From: Janthinobacterium sp. SUN073
Lineage (GTDB): Bacteria; Pseudomonadota; Gammaproteobacteria; Burkholderiales; Burkholderiaceae_D
Direction: 5' to 3'
NCBI RefSeq assembly: GCF_030397665.1
Contig: NZ_JAPUBT010000007.1
Location: 248,001-312,000 of the forward strand
Length of the DNA: 64,000 bases
Part shown: positions 17,066 through 25,638 of the stretch, in pieces
How positions within the stretch are numbered: position 1 is the first letter of the stretch
Layout: each line of letters begins with the position of its first letter
Made by a program: the position numbers and the translations under genes
The notes under the pieces: model-generated
Databases searched by the model: none
The model's input: only the letters and a program-made list of their open reading frames with translations
Told to the model about the DNA's origin: nothing

Positions 17066-17827
17066 ATGAACGACGACCAACTGCTGCGCTATTCGCGCCA
17101 TATCCTGTTAGACGAGATCGGCATCGAAGGCCAGCAAGCCTTGCTCGATGCGCATGTGCTGGTGATCGGCGCGGGCGGGCTGGGCTCGCCGGCCGCCATG
17201 TATCTGGCCGCCAGCGGCGTCGGCAAGCTGACCCTGGTCGATGACGATACGGTCGATCTGACCAACCTGCAGCGCCAGATCGCCCACACCACGCAGCGCG
17301 TGGGCCAGCCGAAAGTGCTGTCGGCGCGCGAAACCTTGATTGGCATCAATCCCGAGATAGCCATCGTCGCCTTGCAGGAGCGCCTCGACGGCGCGCGCCT
17401 GGCTGAACTGGTCTTGTCCGCCACGGTGGTGCTCGACTGCACCGACAACTTCGCCACGCGCCACGCCGTCAACCGCGCCTGCGTGGCGGCCCGGGTGCCG
17501 CTGGTGTCGGGCGCCGTGATCCGTTTCGACGGGCAAGTGAGCGTGTTCGACCCGCGCACGGGCACCCAGCCCTGTTATTCCTGCCTGTTTCCTCAAGAAC
17601 AGCAGTTCACGGACGAGGCGTGCTCGAGCATGGGCGTGTTCGCGCCGCTGGTGGGCGTGGTGGGCGCCATGCAGGCGGCCGAAGCGCTGAAACTCATCAT
17701 GGGCGTGGGTGAATCGCTGGCCGGGCGCCTGCTGCTGCTCGACGGTTTGCACATGGAATGGAGCAGCATGCGCGTCGCGCGCGACCCCGGCTGCGCCGTT
17801 TGCGGTGTAGTGGTCTTGCCGCTCTGA
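17066..17827 (+). CDS. MoeB/ThiF/HesA-type E1-like adenylyltransferase
   Basis: A 253-residue enzyme activating the C-terminal glycine of small sulfur-carrier proteins (MoaD or ThiS) by adenylation. The nucleotide site GAGGLGSPAAMYLA is at about residues 38-51, with LVDDDTVDLTNLQRQ after it. Two CxxC zinc pairs (CYSC and CAVC) lie in the C-terminal half. Whether it serves molybdopterin, thiamine or both cannot be told from the sequence. An upstream TTG/ATG extension to 17036 was rejected because the family starts at MNDDQLLRYSRH. Confidence 0.9.
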   Translation: MNDDQLLRYSRHILLDEIGIEGQQALLDAHVLVIGAGGLGSPAAMYLAASGVGKLTLVDDDTVDLTNLQRQIAHTTQRVGQPKVLSARETLIGINPEIAIVALQERLDGARLAELVLSATVVLDCTDNFATRHAVNRACVAARVPLVSGAVIRFDGQVSVFDPRTGTQPCYSCLFPQEQQFTDEACSSMGVFAPLVGVVGAMQAAEALKLIMGVGESLAGRLLLLDGLHMEWSSMRVARDPGCAVCGVVVLPL

Positions 17828-17851
17828 GTAGCCCCGCACAAATTTTTCCCC

Positions 17852-17872
17852 ATATGACAGGCTTTGTCATAT
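17852..17872. promoter_or_regulatory. Inverted repeat upstream of the T2SS operon
   Basis: A perfect 8-5-8 inverted repeat (ATATGACA / TGTCATAT) lies about 50 bases before the gspG start, next to a -10-like TATACT at 17881-17886. It may be an operator for a dimeric regulator of secretion genes. No matching -35 was found, so promoter and operator status are inferred. Confidence 0.5.
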
Positions 17873-17920
17873 TTCCGCTTTATACTCTGCTCTCATTACT
17901 CACCTTCTTCTCTCTTTCAT

Positions 17921-18373
17921 ATGCAAAACGCAGCAAACCATCCGATACGCCAGCGCCGCGCGCGCGGCTTCACTTTGATCGAAATCATGGTCGTGGTGGT
18001 GATCATGGGCATCCTCGCATCGCTGGTGGTGCCCAAGCTGATCGCCCGCACGGGCGAGTCGAAAGTGGCGGCGGCGAAAGTCGACATCGCCACCGTGATG
18101 CAAGCCTTGAAACTGTATCGCCTGGATAACCAGCGCTACCCGACCACCGAACAGGGCCTGCAGGCGCTGATCGAAAAACCGACCACGGGACCGGCCGCGA
18201 ATGGCTGGAAAGCGGGCGGCTACCTGGAAAAGATGCCGAAGGATCCATGGGGTAACCCATACCAGTTTCTGTCGCCGGGCGTGAAGGGCGAAGTCGACAT
18301 CATTTCGCTGGGTGCCGACGGACAGCCTGGCGGTAGCGGCGACGATGCCGATATCGGCTCCTGGGAACTGTAA
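17921..18373 (+). CDS. gspG: T2SS major pseudopilin GspG
   Basis: A 150-residue major pseudopilin forming the periplasmic pseudopilus. The prepilin site RARG|FTLIEIMVVVVIMG is near residues 14-28, with Glu at position 5 after the cut. It is followed by the conserved C-terminal calcium-type loop (LGADGQPGGSGDDADIGSWEL). ATG 17921 was chosen because upstream starts (TTG at 17864) add no family sequence; no good ribosome site is seen. First gene of a complete type II secretion operon. Confidence 0.96.
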   Translation: MQNAANHPIRQRRARGFTLIEIMVVVVIMGILASLVVPKLIARTGESKVAAAKVDIATVMQALKLYRLDNQRYPTTEQGLQALIEKPTTGPAANGWKAGGYLEKMPKDPWGNPYQFLSPGVKGEVDIISLGADGQPGGSGDDADIGSWEL

Positions 18374-18385
18374 GTTTTCCATTGC

Positions 18386-18871
18386 ATGCCTGCCATGACC
18401 ACCGGTCGCCAGCTGCGCCAGCGCGGCTTCACGCTGATCGAATTGCTGGTGGTGATGGTCATCATCGGCGTGACCCTGGGCCTGGTGTCGCTGAACGCCA
18501 TGCCGAATGGCCAGCAAGCGCTGCAAAAGGAAGCCGAGCGCATCGCCCTGCTGCTGCAGCTGGCGCGCGATGAAGCCATCGTGCGCAGCCGGCAAGTGGC
18601 GTTCGAGGCGGACGAAAATCAATACCGTTTCCTGGTCCTCAATGAAAAGCTGTGGCAACCCGTGACGCAGGACGATTTGCTGCGCGAGCGCAGCTTCAGC
18701 AATACGCCCATGCTGCTCAGCGTGCAGCCGTCGAACAGCGTGGCCCAGCCGCTGCGCATCATCTTCGGCCGCGAACCGGTCGACAAGCCTTTCGTGCTGA
18801 CCCTGGCCAGCGGCGAGCGCAGCGTGGCCATCCGCGCCGACGGCATCGGCCACTTCACGGTCGAGCAATGA
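18386..18871 (+). CDS. gspH: T2SS minor pseudopilin GspH
   Basis: A 161-residue minor pseudopilin of the pseudopilus. It starts with a short basic leader and the prepilin site QRG|FTLIELLVVMVIIG, followed by a beta-rich globular domain. The ATG at 18386 or the one at 18395 may be the start. It overlaps gspI by ATGA. Confidence 0.93.
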   Translation: MPAMTTGRQLRQRGFTLIELLVVMVIIGVTLGLVSLNAMPNGQQALQKEAERIALLLQLARDEAIVRSRQVAFEADENQYRFLVLNEKLWQPVTQDDLLRERSFSNTPMLLSVQPSNSVAQPLRIIFGREPVDKPFVLTLASGERSVAIRADGIGHFTVEQ

Positions 18872-19251
18872 TGCGGCGCTCATTTCGCCGCCACCCGCGC
18901 GGCTTCACTTTGCTGGAAGTATTGGTGGCCCTCGTCATCGTCGGCACGGCCCTGGGCGCCTCGCTGCGCGCCGTCGGCAGCCTGACGCAGAACAGCGACG
19001 GCTTGCGCAGTGCCATGATGGCCACCTGGTCGGCGGAAAACCACCTGGTGCGGCTGCGCCTGGCAAAAACTTTTCCGCAGACGGGCAAGCGCACGGTCGA
19101 CTGCCCGCAGGGCGATTTAAAACTGATCTGCGAGGAGGAAGTGGTGGCCACGCCGAATCCCCGCATCCGGCAAGTGCGCGTGAATGTGTACGACGTGCAA
19201 TACCCGGCCCGGCGCATCGTGCGCCTGGTGTTATTGGCGTTCAACGACTGA
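18868..19251 (+). CDS. gspI: T2SS minor pseudopilin GspI
   Basis: A 127-residue minor pseudopilin, part of the tip complex with GspJ and GspK. The leader MMRRSFRRHPRG precedes FTLLEVLVALVIVGTA. The sequence TWSAENHLVRLRL and the two cysteines (DCPQG..LICEE) fit GspI. The start overlaps gspH by four bases; a second ATG at 18871 is possible. Confidence 0.93.
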   Translation: MMRRSFRRHPRGFTLLEVLVALVIVGTALGASLRAVGSLTQNSDGLRSAMMATWSAENHLVRLRLAKTFPQTGKRTVDCPQGDLKLICEEEVVATPNPRIRQVRVNVYDVQYPARRIVRLVLLAFND

Positions 19252-19874
19252 TGGCGCGCCGCACTGTTTCCGTCGCGGGTTTCACTCTGATCGAGCTGCT
19301 CGTGGCGATCGGCATCCTGGCCATGGTCGCCGTGCTGGGCTGGCGCGGCCTGGACAGCATCATGCGTTCGCGTGAAGTGCTGACCAGCCAGCTGGAACAG
19401 GCGCGCGGCATGCAACTGGCGTTTGCCCAGATGCAAAGCGATTGCGACCATCTGGCTGGTGCCGGCCAGAGCAATACCCTGCTGAATGGCCGCCTGAACC
19501 TGTCGGCGGAAAATGACCGCCTGACCCTGGTGCGCCTGGCCGCATCGGAACAGGAGCCGCAACAGTTGCAAGTGGTCACTTACCGTCTGCGCGGCGGCGT
19601 GCTGACGCGGCGCGAGTCGAACGGCACGCGCGACCTGGCCGTGCTCGACACCCTGTGGCAGGCGGCGCGCGACGATACCGATACCTCCAACGCCGACGTG
19701 GCCTTGATGCATGGCGTCGGCAGCATGGTCATGCGCGGCTGGAGCAATGGCGCCTGGAACGTGCTGACGGCCGGCGCCACCATCTCCACGCAAGTGCCGG
19801 GCCTGGAAGTGACCCTGCAAATGCCGGGCCAGGATGCGGGCCTGTCCAAAGTCTTTTTATTGGGGCCGGGATGA
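19251..19874 (+). CDS. gspJ: T2SS minor pseudopilin GspJ
   Basis: A 207-residue minor pseudopilin of the tip complex. It has a short leader (MARRTVSVAG), then FTLIELLVAIGILAMVAVLGWRG, and a globular beta domain with LDSIMRSREVLTSQLEQ. The start shares a base with the gspI stop and the end overlaps gspK by ATGA, so translation is coupled. Confidence 0.94.
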   Translation: MARRTVSVAGFTLIELLVAIGILAMVAVLGWRGLDSIMRSREVLTSQLEQARGMQLAFAQMQSDCDHLAGAGQSNTLLNGRLNLSAENDRLTLVRLAASEQEPQQLQVVTYRLRGGVLTRRESNGTRDLAVLDTLWQAARDDTDTSNADVALMHGVGSMVMRGWSNGAWNVLTAGATISTQVPGLEVTLQMPGQDAGLSKVFLLGPG

Positions 19875-20845
19875 AGCCGTTTATCCGCCCCGGCCGCCAG
19901 CGCGGCGTGGCCGTCATCACGGCCCTGCTGCTGACGGCGCTGGCCATTACCGTCGTCGCCAGCCTGTTCTGGCAGCAGCAAGTGCAGGTGCGCTCGATGG
20001 AAAACCAGCGCCTGCGCCTGCAGACGCAGTGGGCCATGCGCGGCATGGTCGACTTCGCCCGCTTCTGGCTGCGGCAGGATAATCCCACGCAGACGGCGCT
20101 GGACGGCGTGTGGGCCACGCCCATCGAGGAAGCGCGGCTCGACGATTACGTCGACCGCGAAAAGGTTGACACGGAAAAATTTGACGCCACCGTCTCGGGC
20201 CGCGCGCTCGATGCGCAGGCGCGGTTTAATATTAGCAACCTGGTCGCCGCCACGGGCGGCATCAATCCGAAGCAGGTGCTGGCTTACCAGCGTTTGCTGT
20301 CGAACCTGCGGCTCGACAGCGGCCTGGCGCAGGCCACGGCCGATGCCGTGCTGCGCGCGAAACCGAAACTGCGCGCCATGGACAGCGGCAGCGATGGCAA
20401 GACGCCCGCCGCCGCGCCCCCATCGGGCGGCAGCAGCGAGCCGGTGGCGTTCACGCAGGTCGAGGATTTGCTGGCCGTGCCCGGCTATACGCCGCAGATG
20501 ATCGAGCAGTTGCGCGATTTCGTCATCATCTTGCCGGAACTCACGCCGGTCAATGTGAATACGGCGCCGGCCGAGGTGCTGGCGGCCGTGACGATGATGT
20601 CCTTGTCCGAGGCCAGCGCCCTGACCCTGAGCAATCCGCGCAAAAAGTTTGTTGATTTGGCAAACTTCAAGAATAATATTAATGCCGAACTGATTGCTAC
20701 CGTGGAACTCGACGTGAAGAGCCGCTACTTCCTGACGGTCATCCGCGTGCGGCTGGATCGCGCCGCCCTCGATGCCGTGGCGCTCGTCAATCGAAAAACG
20801 GATCCGCAGCGCACCACCAGCCTGGTCTGGTTGCGGGAAAATTAA
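19871..20845 (+). CDS. gspK: T2SS minor pseudopilin GspK
   Basis: A 324-residue large minor pseudopilin that caps the tip. The N-terminus RGVAVITALLLTALAITVVASLF has the pilin helix but lacks the usual Glu5, as GspK proteins do. Helix-hairpin-like and saposin-like inserts follow (about 100-260), with LPELTPVNVNTAPAEVLAA typical of the family. The start at 19871 overlaps gspJ by ATGA; longer frames upstream are gspJ in another frame. Confidence 0.93.
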   Translation: MKPFIRPGRQRGVAVITALLLTALAITVVASLFWQQQVQVRSMENQRLRLQTQWAMRGMVDFARFWLRQDNPTQTALDGVWATPIEEARLDDYVDREKVDTEKFDATVSGRALDAQARFNISNLVAATGGINPKQVLAYQRLLSNLRLDSGLAQATADAVLRAKPKLRAMDSGSDGKTPAAAPPSGGSSEPVAFTQVEDLLAVPGYTPQMIEQLRDFVIILPELTPVNVNTAPAEVLAAVTMMSLSEASALTLSNPRKKFVDLANFKNNINAELIATVELDVKSRYFLTVIRVRLDRAALDAVALVNRKTDPQRTTSLVWLREN

Positions 20846-20864
20846 CCCCTGAAAGCGAGTCACT

Positions 20865-22094
20865 TTGACAATATTGTATATCCGTCACCCGGCCAGGGCG
20901 TCCATCGACAGCGCGCCGGCCTGCTCCTTCGTGCTGGCCGGCGACGGCGGCGCCCTGCTGCAGCAGGGCAGCGCGCCGCTGGGCAGCCTGGGGCAGCTGA
21001 TTGCCGGCGCGAAGCAGGTGGTCTTGCTGCTGGCGGCGGCCGACGTGACTCTGCTGCGCCTGAAAACCCCGCCGCTGGCTGGCGCCCGCCTGCGCGCGGC
21101 CTTGCCGGGTCTGGTGGAAGAACATATCCTCGGTGACACTCAGGATTGTCTGCTGGCCGCCGGTGCGCCCGACGCTGCCGGCATGCGCACGGTCGCCGTG
21201 GCGCAGCGCGCCTGGGCCGGGGTACTGGTGCAAGCGTTGCTGGCGCAGGGCGCGCGCAAGGTGGCGCTGCTGCCGTCGCAGCTATGCCTGCCCTTGCAGC
21301 CTGGCAGCGTGACGGCGTCGTTGCACGCGGCCGGCGACGGCCTGGAGCTGGCCTTGCGCCAGGCGCCGCAAGAGGGGCTGGGCCTGGTCTTGCCGGCCCA
21401 GCCGCAGCAGGCGCTGCTGACGACGCGCGCGTTTGCCGGCGACGTGCCTCTGACGCTCTACGTGGCGCAGGCCGAGCTGGCGCAATATCAACAGCTCGCT
21501 GCCGGCCTGCAGGGCGTGACGCTGGAGAGCGACCATTGGGCGCACTGGATCGCCGGCGCCAAGGGCGCTGGGCTGGACCTGGCCCCCGCGCTGGGTACTG
21601 CCACGGGATCGGCCACCGAGTGGCGCCGCTGGCGCTGGCCGCTGCGCCTGGCGCTGCTGGCCGTGATCGTCAACCTGGCCGGCATGAATATCGAATGGAT
21701 GCGCCTGAAGCGCGAGGCCGCCACCGTGCGCACCTCGATGCAGCAAACCTTCAAGGCCGCGTATCCGAATGAAGCGCCCGTGTATGGACTGGAAGCGGAG
21801 CAGATGCGGCGCAATATCGCTGCCGCCCGCCTGCAAAGCGGGCAAGCGAGCATGGATGATTTCACCAGCATGAGCGCGGCGCTGGGCGAGGCGCTGGGCG
21901 GGCTGGCCGGGCGCGGCGTGGTGGCCTCGCTGGAATACCGCGAGCGCAGCCTGATCGTCACGCTGAAACCGGATATGGTCGATGCCAGCGCCCAGGCGCA
22001 GGTACGCGACGGCCTGGCCGCGCGCAAGCTGGCCTTGAATGAAACGGCGCCGGGCGTGTGGAAGATCACGCCGGCCACGGGAGCAAAAGCATGA
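20865..22094 (+). CDS. gspL: T2SS inner-membrane assembly protein GspL
   Basis: A 409-residue inner-membrane platform protein that recruits the GspE ATPase. The cytoplasmic actin-like domain (about 1-250) is followed by a membrane segment (about 260-280: RLALLAVIVNLAGMNIEW) and a periplasmic ferredoxin-like domain. A TTG start at 20865 is the only in-frame one at the expected point; GAAAG serves as a weak ribosome site. It overlaps gspM by ATGA. Confidence 0.92.
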   Translation: MTILYIRHPARASIDSAPACSFVLAGDGGALLQQGSAPLGSLGQLIAGAKQVVLLLAAADVTLLRLKTPPLAGARLRAALPGLVEEHILGDTQDCLLAAGAPDAAGMRTVAVAQRAWAGVLVQALLAQGARKVALLPSQLCLPLQPGSVTASLHAAGDGLELALRQAPQEGLGLVLPAQPQQALLTTRAFAGDVPLTLYVAQAELAQYQQLAAGLQGVTLESDHWAHWIAGAKGAGLDLAPALGTATGSATEWRRWRWPLRLALLAVIVNLAGMNIEWMRLKREAATVRTSMQQTFKAAYPNEAPVYGLEAEQMRRNIAAARLQSGQASMDDFTSMSAALGEALGGLAGRGVVASLEYRERSLIVTLKPDMVDASAQAQVRDGLAARKLALNETAPGVWKITPATGAKA

Positions 22095-22624
22095 GTGCAG
22101 CAGTAAACCAGGCGCGCGCCGCGTTGATGCGGCAGCAGCAGGCCGTGCAGGCCTTCTGGGCCGAGCGCACGCCGCAGGAGCGCAAGCTCTTGACCATCGG
22201 TGGCGTGGTGGCGGGGCTGGCCCTCGTCTACGCGGTGTTTTTCGAGCCGGCCTGGACGGGCCGCATCGCCTTGCAAAAGAGCTTGCCCGAGCTGCGCCAG
22301 AACGCGGCCCAGTTGCAGGCGCTGGCACGCGAGGCGGGCGAACTGGCGCGCCAGGCGCCCGTGCAGGTCGCTCCCATGAGCCGTGACAGCATAGACGCGT
22401 CGCTGAAGGCGCGCGGCCTGGTGCCGCAATCGCTGTCGCTGACGGGTGAGTACGCGCGCGTGCAGTTGAACGGCGTGCCGTTCGCCAGCGTCATGCTGTG
22501 GCTGGACGGCTTGCGCCGCGAAGGCCGCGTGGCGGTGCAGGAAGCGAAGATCACGGCGCAGGGCAAGGCGGGGCTGGTCGATGCCAGCCTGACCCTGCAC
22601 CAGAGTCCGGGCGCGGCACGATGA
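22091..22624 (+). CDS. gspM: T2SS inner-membrane protein GspM
   Basis: A 177-residue bitopic protein partnering GspL. A short cytoplasmic tail precedes the membrane helix (LLTIGGVVAGLALVYAVFFEPAW, about 35-57), followed by a periplasmic ferredoxin-like domain. The ATG at 22091 overlaps the gspL stop, which supports this start over the upstream frame. It overlaps gspN by ATGA. Confidence 0.92.
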   Translation: MSAAVNQARAALMRQQQAVQAFWAERTPQERKLLTIGGVVAGLALVYAVFFEPAWTGRIALQKSLPELRQNAAQLQALAREAGELARQAPVQVAPMSRDSIDASLKARGLVPQSLSLTGEYARVQLNGVPFASVMLWLDGLRREGRVAVQEAKITAQGKAGLVDASLTLHQSPGAAR

Positions 22625-23397
22625 GGCGCTTGCTTGGCTGGCTGCTGGCCATCATCGTCAGCGTCTGCGTCACCCTGCTGGTATTTTTCCCGGCCGGCTG
22701 GGTCGCGACCATCGTGGAAAAGCAGACGGGCGGACGTTTGACCTTGGGCGACGCGCAAGGTACCCTGTGGCGCGGCTCGGCCTTTATCGGCGGGGCGGCC
22801 AGCGCGAACGGCGCCGTGACGCCGCTGCTGCCGGGGCGCTTCAGCTGGCGCATTTCGCCCTCGGTGCTGTGGGGATCGGCGGACGTGGAATTGCAAAACC
22901 CGCAGGCGCTGTCGCAGCCGGTGAACCTGCGCGGTTCGTGGTCGCACTGGCAGGTCAGCCCGGCGGCCCTGCTGCTGCCGGCCGATGGCCTCGGTGGCCT
23001 CGGTGCGCCGTTGAATACCGTGGCGCCGACGGGCAGCATGCGCCTGTCGTGGAGCACCCTGCAGCTGGCCCTGGAGCAGCGGCAGTTTTCCGCCGTCGGC
23101 CGCACCACCTTGCAGATGACGGACATGGCCTCGCGCCTGTCGTCCTTGCGTCCGCTGGGCAGCTACGAGCTCGATTTCGATTGGCAGGGGCAGCAGGCGA
23201 CGTTGACCTTGCGCTCCATCAAGGGACCGCTGCTGCTCGACGGCAGCGGCAGCCTGCAACAGGGGCGCATGCAGTTTTCCGGCCAGGCCCAGGCCGCAGC
23301 AGGATATGAAGAGACCTTGGCGAGTTTGTTGAATTTGCTGGGACAGCGCCGTAGCAATAGCGAAAAAAACATCATCGCCTTAGAGTTCAGACAATGA
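22621..23397 (+). CDS. gspN: T2SS protein GspN
   Basis: A 258-residue protein with one N-terminal membrane anchor (LLGWLLAIIVSVCVTLLVFFPAGWV) and a periplasmic beta-rich body. GspN is dispensable in some systems and its role is unclear. The start at 22621 overlaps the gspM stop; the longer frame upstream is gspM in another frame. It overlaps gspD by ATGA. Confidence 0.9.
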   Translation: MRRLLGWLLAIIVSVCVTLLVFFPAGWVATIVEKQTGGRLTLGDAQGTLWRGSAFIGGAASANGAVTPLLPGRFSWRISPSVLWGSADVELQNPQALSQPVNLRGSWSHWQVSPAALLLPADGLGGLGAPLNTVAPTGSMRLSWSTLQLALEQRQFSAVGRTTLQMTDMASRLSSLRPLGSYELDFDWQGQQATLTLRSIKGPLLLDGSGSLQQGRMQFSGQAQAAAGYEETLASLLNLLGQRRSNSEKNIIALEFRQ

Positions 23398-25628
23398 AAA
23401 AACCATCCGTGAGCCCCCATACTTTCTCCTTTTCGCTGCGCCGCCTGTCGGCCGCCGCCTTGCTGTGCTGTTCCGTGGCCGGCATGCCGGCACCCGCCTG
23501 GGCCGCGCCCGGCGATGAAGCGGCGCTCAATTTCGTCGGCGCCGACATCGAATCGGTGATCAAGGCCGTGGGCCATTACACCAACATCAATTTCGTCATC
23601 GACCCGCGCGTCAAGGGCACGATCACCCTGGTGTCGGAAAAATCGATCAGCAAGACACAGGCCTTCGGGCTGCTGGCCTCCGCGCTGCGCCTGCAGGGCT
23701 ATGCGGTGGTCTCCGGCGACGGCTACGCGAAAGTGGTGCCGGAAGCGGACGCCAAGCTGCAATCCGTGCCGACCCAGGTGGGCAACGGCGCCAGCCAGGT
23801 GAAGGGCGACCAGATCGCCACCCAGGTGTTTTACCTGAACTACGAATCGTCGGCCAACCTGCTGGCCGTGCTGCGGCCCCTGATCTCGCCGAACAACACG
23901 ATCAACGCCAATCCGGGCAACAACTCGCTGGTGATCACCGATTACGCGGATAACCTCAAGCGCCTGGCGAAGATCATCGCCGCGCTCGACGTGCCCGCCT
24001 CGACGGACCTGGACGTGATCCCCGTGCGCTATGCCATCGCGTCCGACCTGGCTTCGATGGTGAATAAACTGATGGAAGGCGGGAATGCGGCCGGTGCCGC
24101 AGGGGCCGACGCTGGCAAGGTCTCGGTGCTGGCCGACCCGCGCACCAATTCGCTGGTGCTGCGCGCACCGTCGGCGGCGCGCGCCAACCTGGCCAAGTCG
24201 CTGATCTCGAAGCTGGACCAGCCCACCACGCAGCTGGGCAATGTGCACGTGGTGTACCTCAAAAATGCGGACGCCACCAAGCTGGCGCAGACCCTGCGCT
24301 CGGTGGTGACGTCGGACGGCACGGCCGCCACGGCGCAGCAGGGCGTCGGCAACCAGAACACGAACAACCAGATCAGCCAGAACAACAGCGGCATGAACAG
24401 CACTGGCCTGGGCGGCAATACGCAAAGCGGCGGCACGGGTGGCGCTTCGCTGAACAACGGGCCGCAGCAGCTGTCGTCCGGCGGCGCGGCCGGTTTCATC
24501 CAGGCCGACGCGTCGACGAATACCCTGATTTTGACGTGCAACGAAGCCGTCTACCGCAACCTGCGCGCCGTGATCGACCAGCTCGACGTGCGCCGCGCCC
24601 AGGTCTACATCGAGGCGCTGATCGTCGAAGTGACGTCGGCCAAGGCGTCCGAATTCGGCGTGCAGTGGCTGGGTTTGTCGGGCGACAGCGGCAGCAACTA
24701 CCGCGTGGGGGCGCTGCAGTCGTTCGCCGGCGGCACCAACAACAACATCGCCGCCATCGCCACGGGTGGTGGCAAGACCCTGCCCACGGGCGGCCTGACC
24801 CTGGGCATCTTCAAGCAGATCAACGGCGCGCTGGGCCTGGGCGCCGTGGCGCATGCGCTGGAATCGGACGGCAATGCGAATATCCTGTCGACGCCGAACC
24901 TGATCACCCTGGACAATGAACTGGCGACCATCAAGGTGGGCCAGAACGTGCCTATCCTGACGGGCCAGTACACCAGCACGGCCGGCACCAATACGAACCC
25001 GTTCCAGACCATCGACCGCAAGGAAGTGGGCCTGACCCTGAAGGTGCGCCCGCAGATTTCCGAGGGCGGCACGATCAAGCTGGGCATCTATCACGAGACG
25101 TCGAGCGTGGACAAATCCACGTCGACGGCCGTCAGCGGCATCACCATCAACAACCGCGTGATCGAAAACAATGTGCTGGCCGACGATGGCCAGATCATCG
25201 TGCTCGGTGGCCTGATCGAGGACAGCACGGGCGACAACGCGGAAAAAGTGCGCGGCCTGGGCGACATTCCCCTGATCGGCAACCTGTTCAAGTACCAGAC
25301 GCGCGAGCGCAAGAAAACCAACCTGATGATCTTCCTGCGCCCTGTCATCGTGCGCAACAAGGAGCAGAGCGGCAGCCTGGCGGCCGACCGCTACGACTAC
25401 ATGCGCTCGGCCGAGACGGCCGCCGTGCCGGCCACGGGCAACCTGATGCTGAAAGACCTGGGCACGCCCGTCTTGCCGGCCTTGCAGGATGGCCAGCCGG
25501 TGGGTGGCAGCATGGTGACGCGTCCCGTGCCGCCGGCACCGACGCCGCCGCCAGGCGCGCCGGCCAACGCGGCCACGCCGCCGCAGCCGCTGCTGCAGCA
25601 GTATCAGCAGCAACAGCCACAGAAGTGA
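23394..25628 (+). CDS. gspD: T2SS outer-membrane secretin GspD
   Basis: The 744-residue secretin pore. A signal peptide (about 1-38, ending PAWA) is followed by N0-N3 domains (about 40-370) and the secretin core (about 400-670, with VPILTGQY and RPQISEGGTIKLGI). A long Asn/Gly/Ser-rich insert (about 318-363) sits in N3, and the C-terminus is Pro/Ala/Gln-rich. There is no lipobox, so a pilotin may not be used. Substrates of this system are not identified in the window. Confidence 0.95.
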   Translation: MKKPSVSPHTFSFSLRRLSAAALLCCSVAGMPAPAWAAPGDEAALNFVGADIESVIKAVGHYTNINFVIDPRVKGTITLVSEKSISKTQAFGLLASALRLQGYAVVSGDGYAKVVPEADAKLQSVPTQVGNGASQVKGDQIATQVFYLNYESSANLLAVLRPLISPNNTINANPGNNSLVITDYADNLKRLAKIIAALDVPASTDLDVIPVRYAIASDLASMVNKLMEGGNAAGAAGADAGKVSVLADPRTNSLVLRAPSAARANLAKSLISKLDQPTTQLGNVHVVYLKNADATKLAQTLRSVVTSDGTAATAQQGVGNQNTNNQISQNNSGMNSTGLGGNTQSGGTGGASLNNGPQQLSSGGAAGFIQADASTNTLILTCNEAVYRNLRAVIDQLDVRRAQVYIEALIVEVTSAKASEFGVQWLGLSGDSGSNYRVGALQSFAGGTNNNIAAIATGGGKTLPTGGLTLGIFKQINGALGLGAVAHALESDGNANILSTPNLITLDNELATIKVGQNVPILTGQYTSTAGTNTNPFQTIDRKEVGLTLKVRPQISEGGTIKLGIYHETSSVDKSTSTAVSGITINNRVIENNVLADDGQIIVLGGLIEDSTGDNAEKVRGLGDIPLIGNLFKYQTRERKKTNLMIFLRPVIVRNKEQSGSLAADRYDYMRSAETAAVPATGNLMLKDLGTPVLPALQDGQPVGGSMVTRPVPPAPTPPPGAPANAATPPQPLLQQYQQQQPQK

Positions 25629-25638
25629 TGGGACAGCC

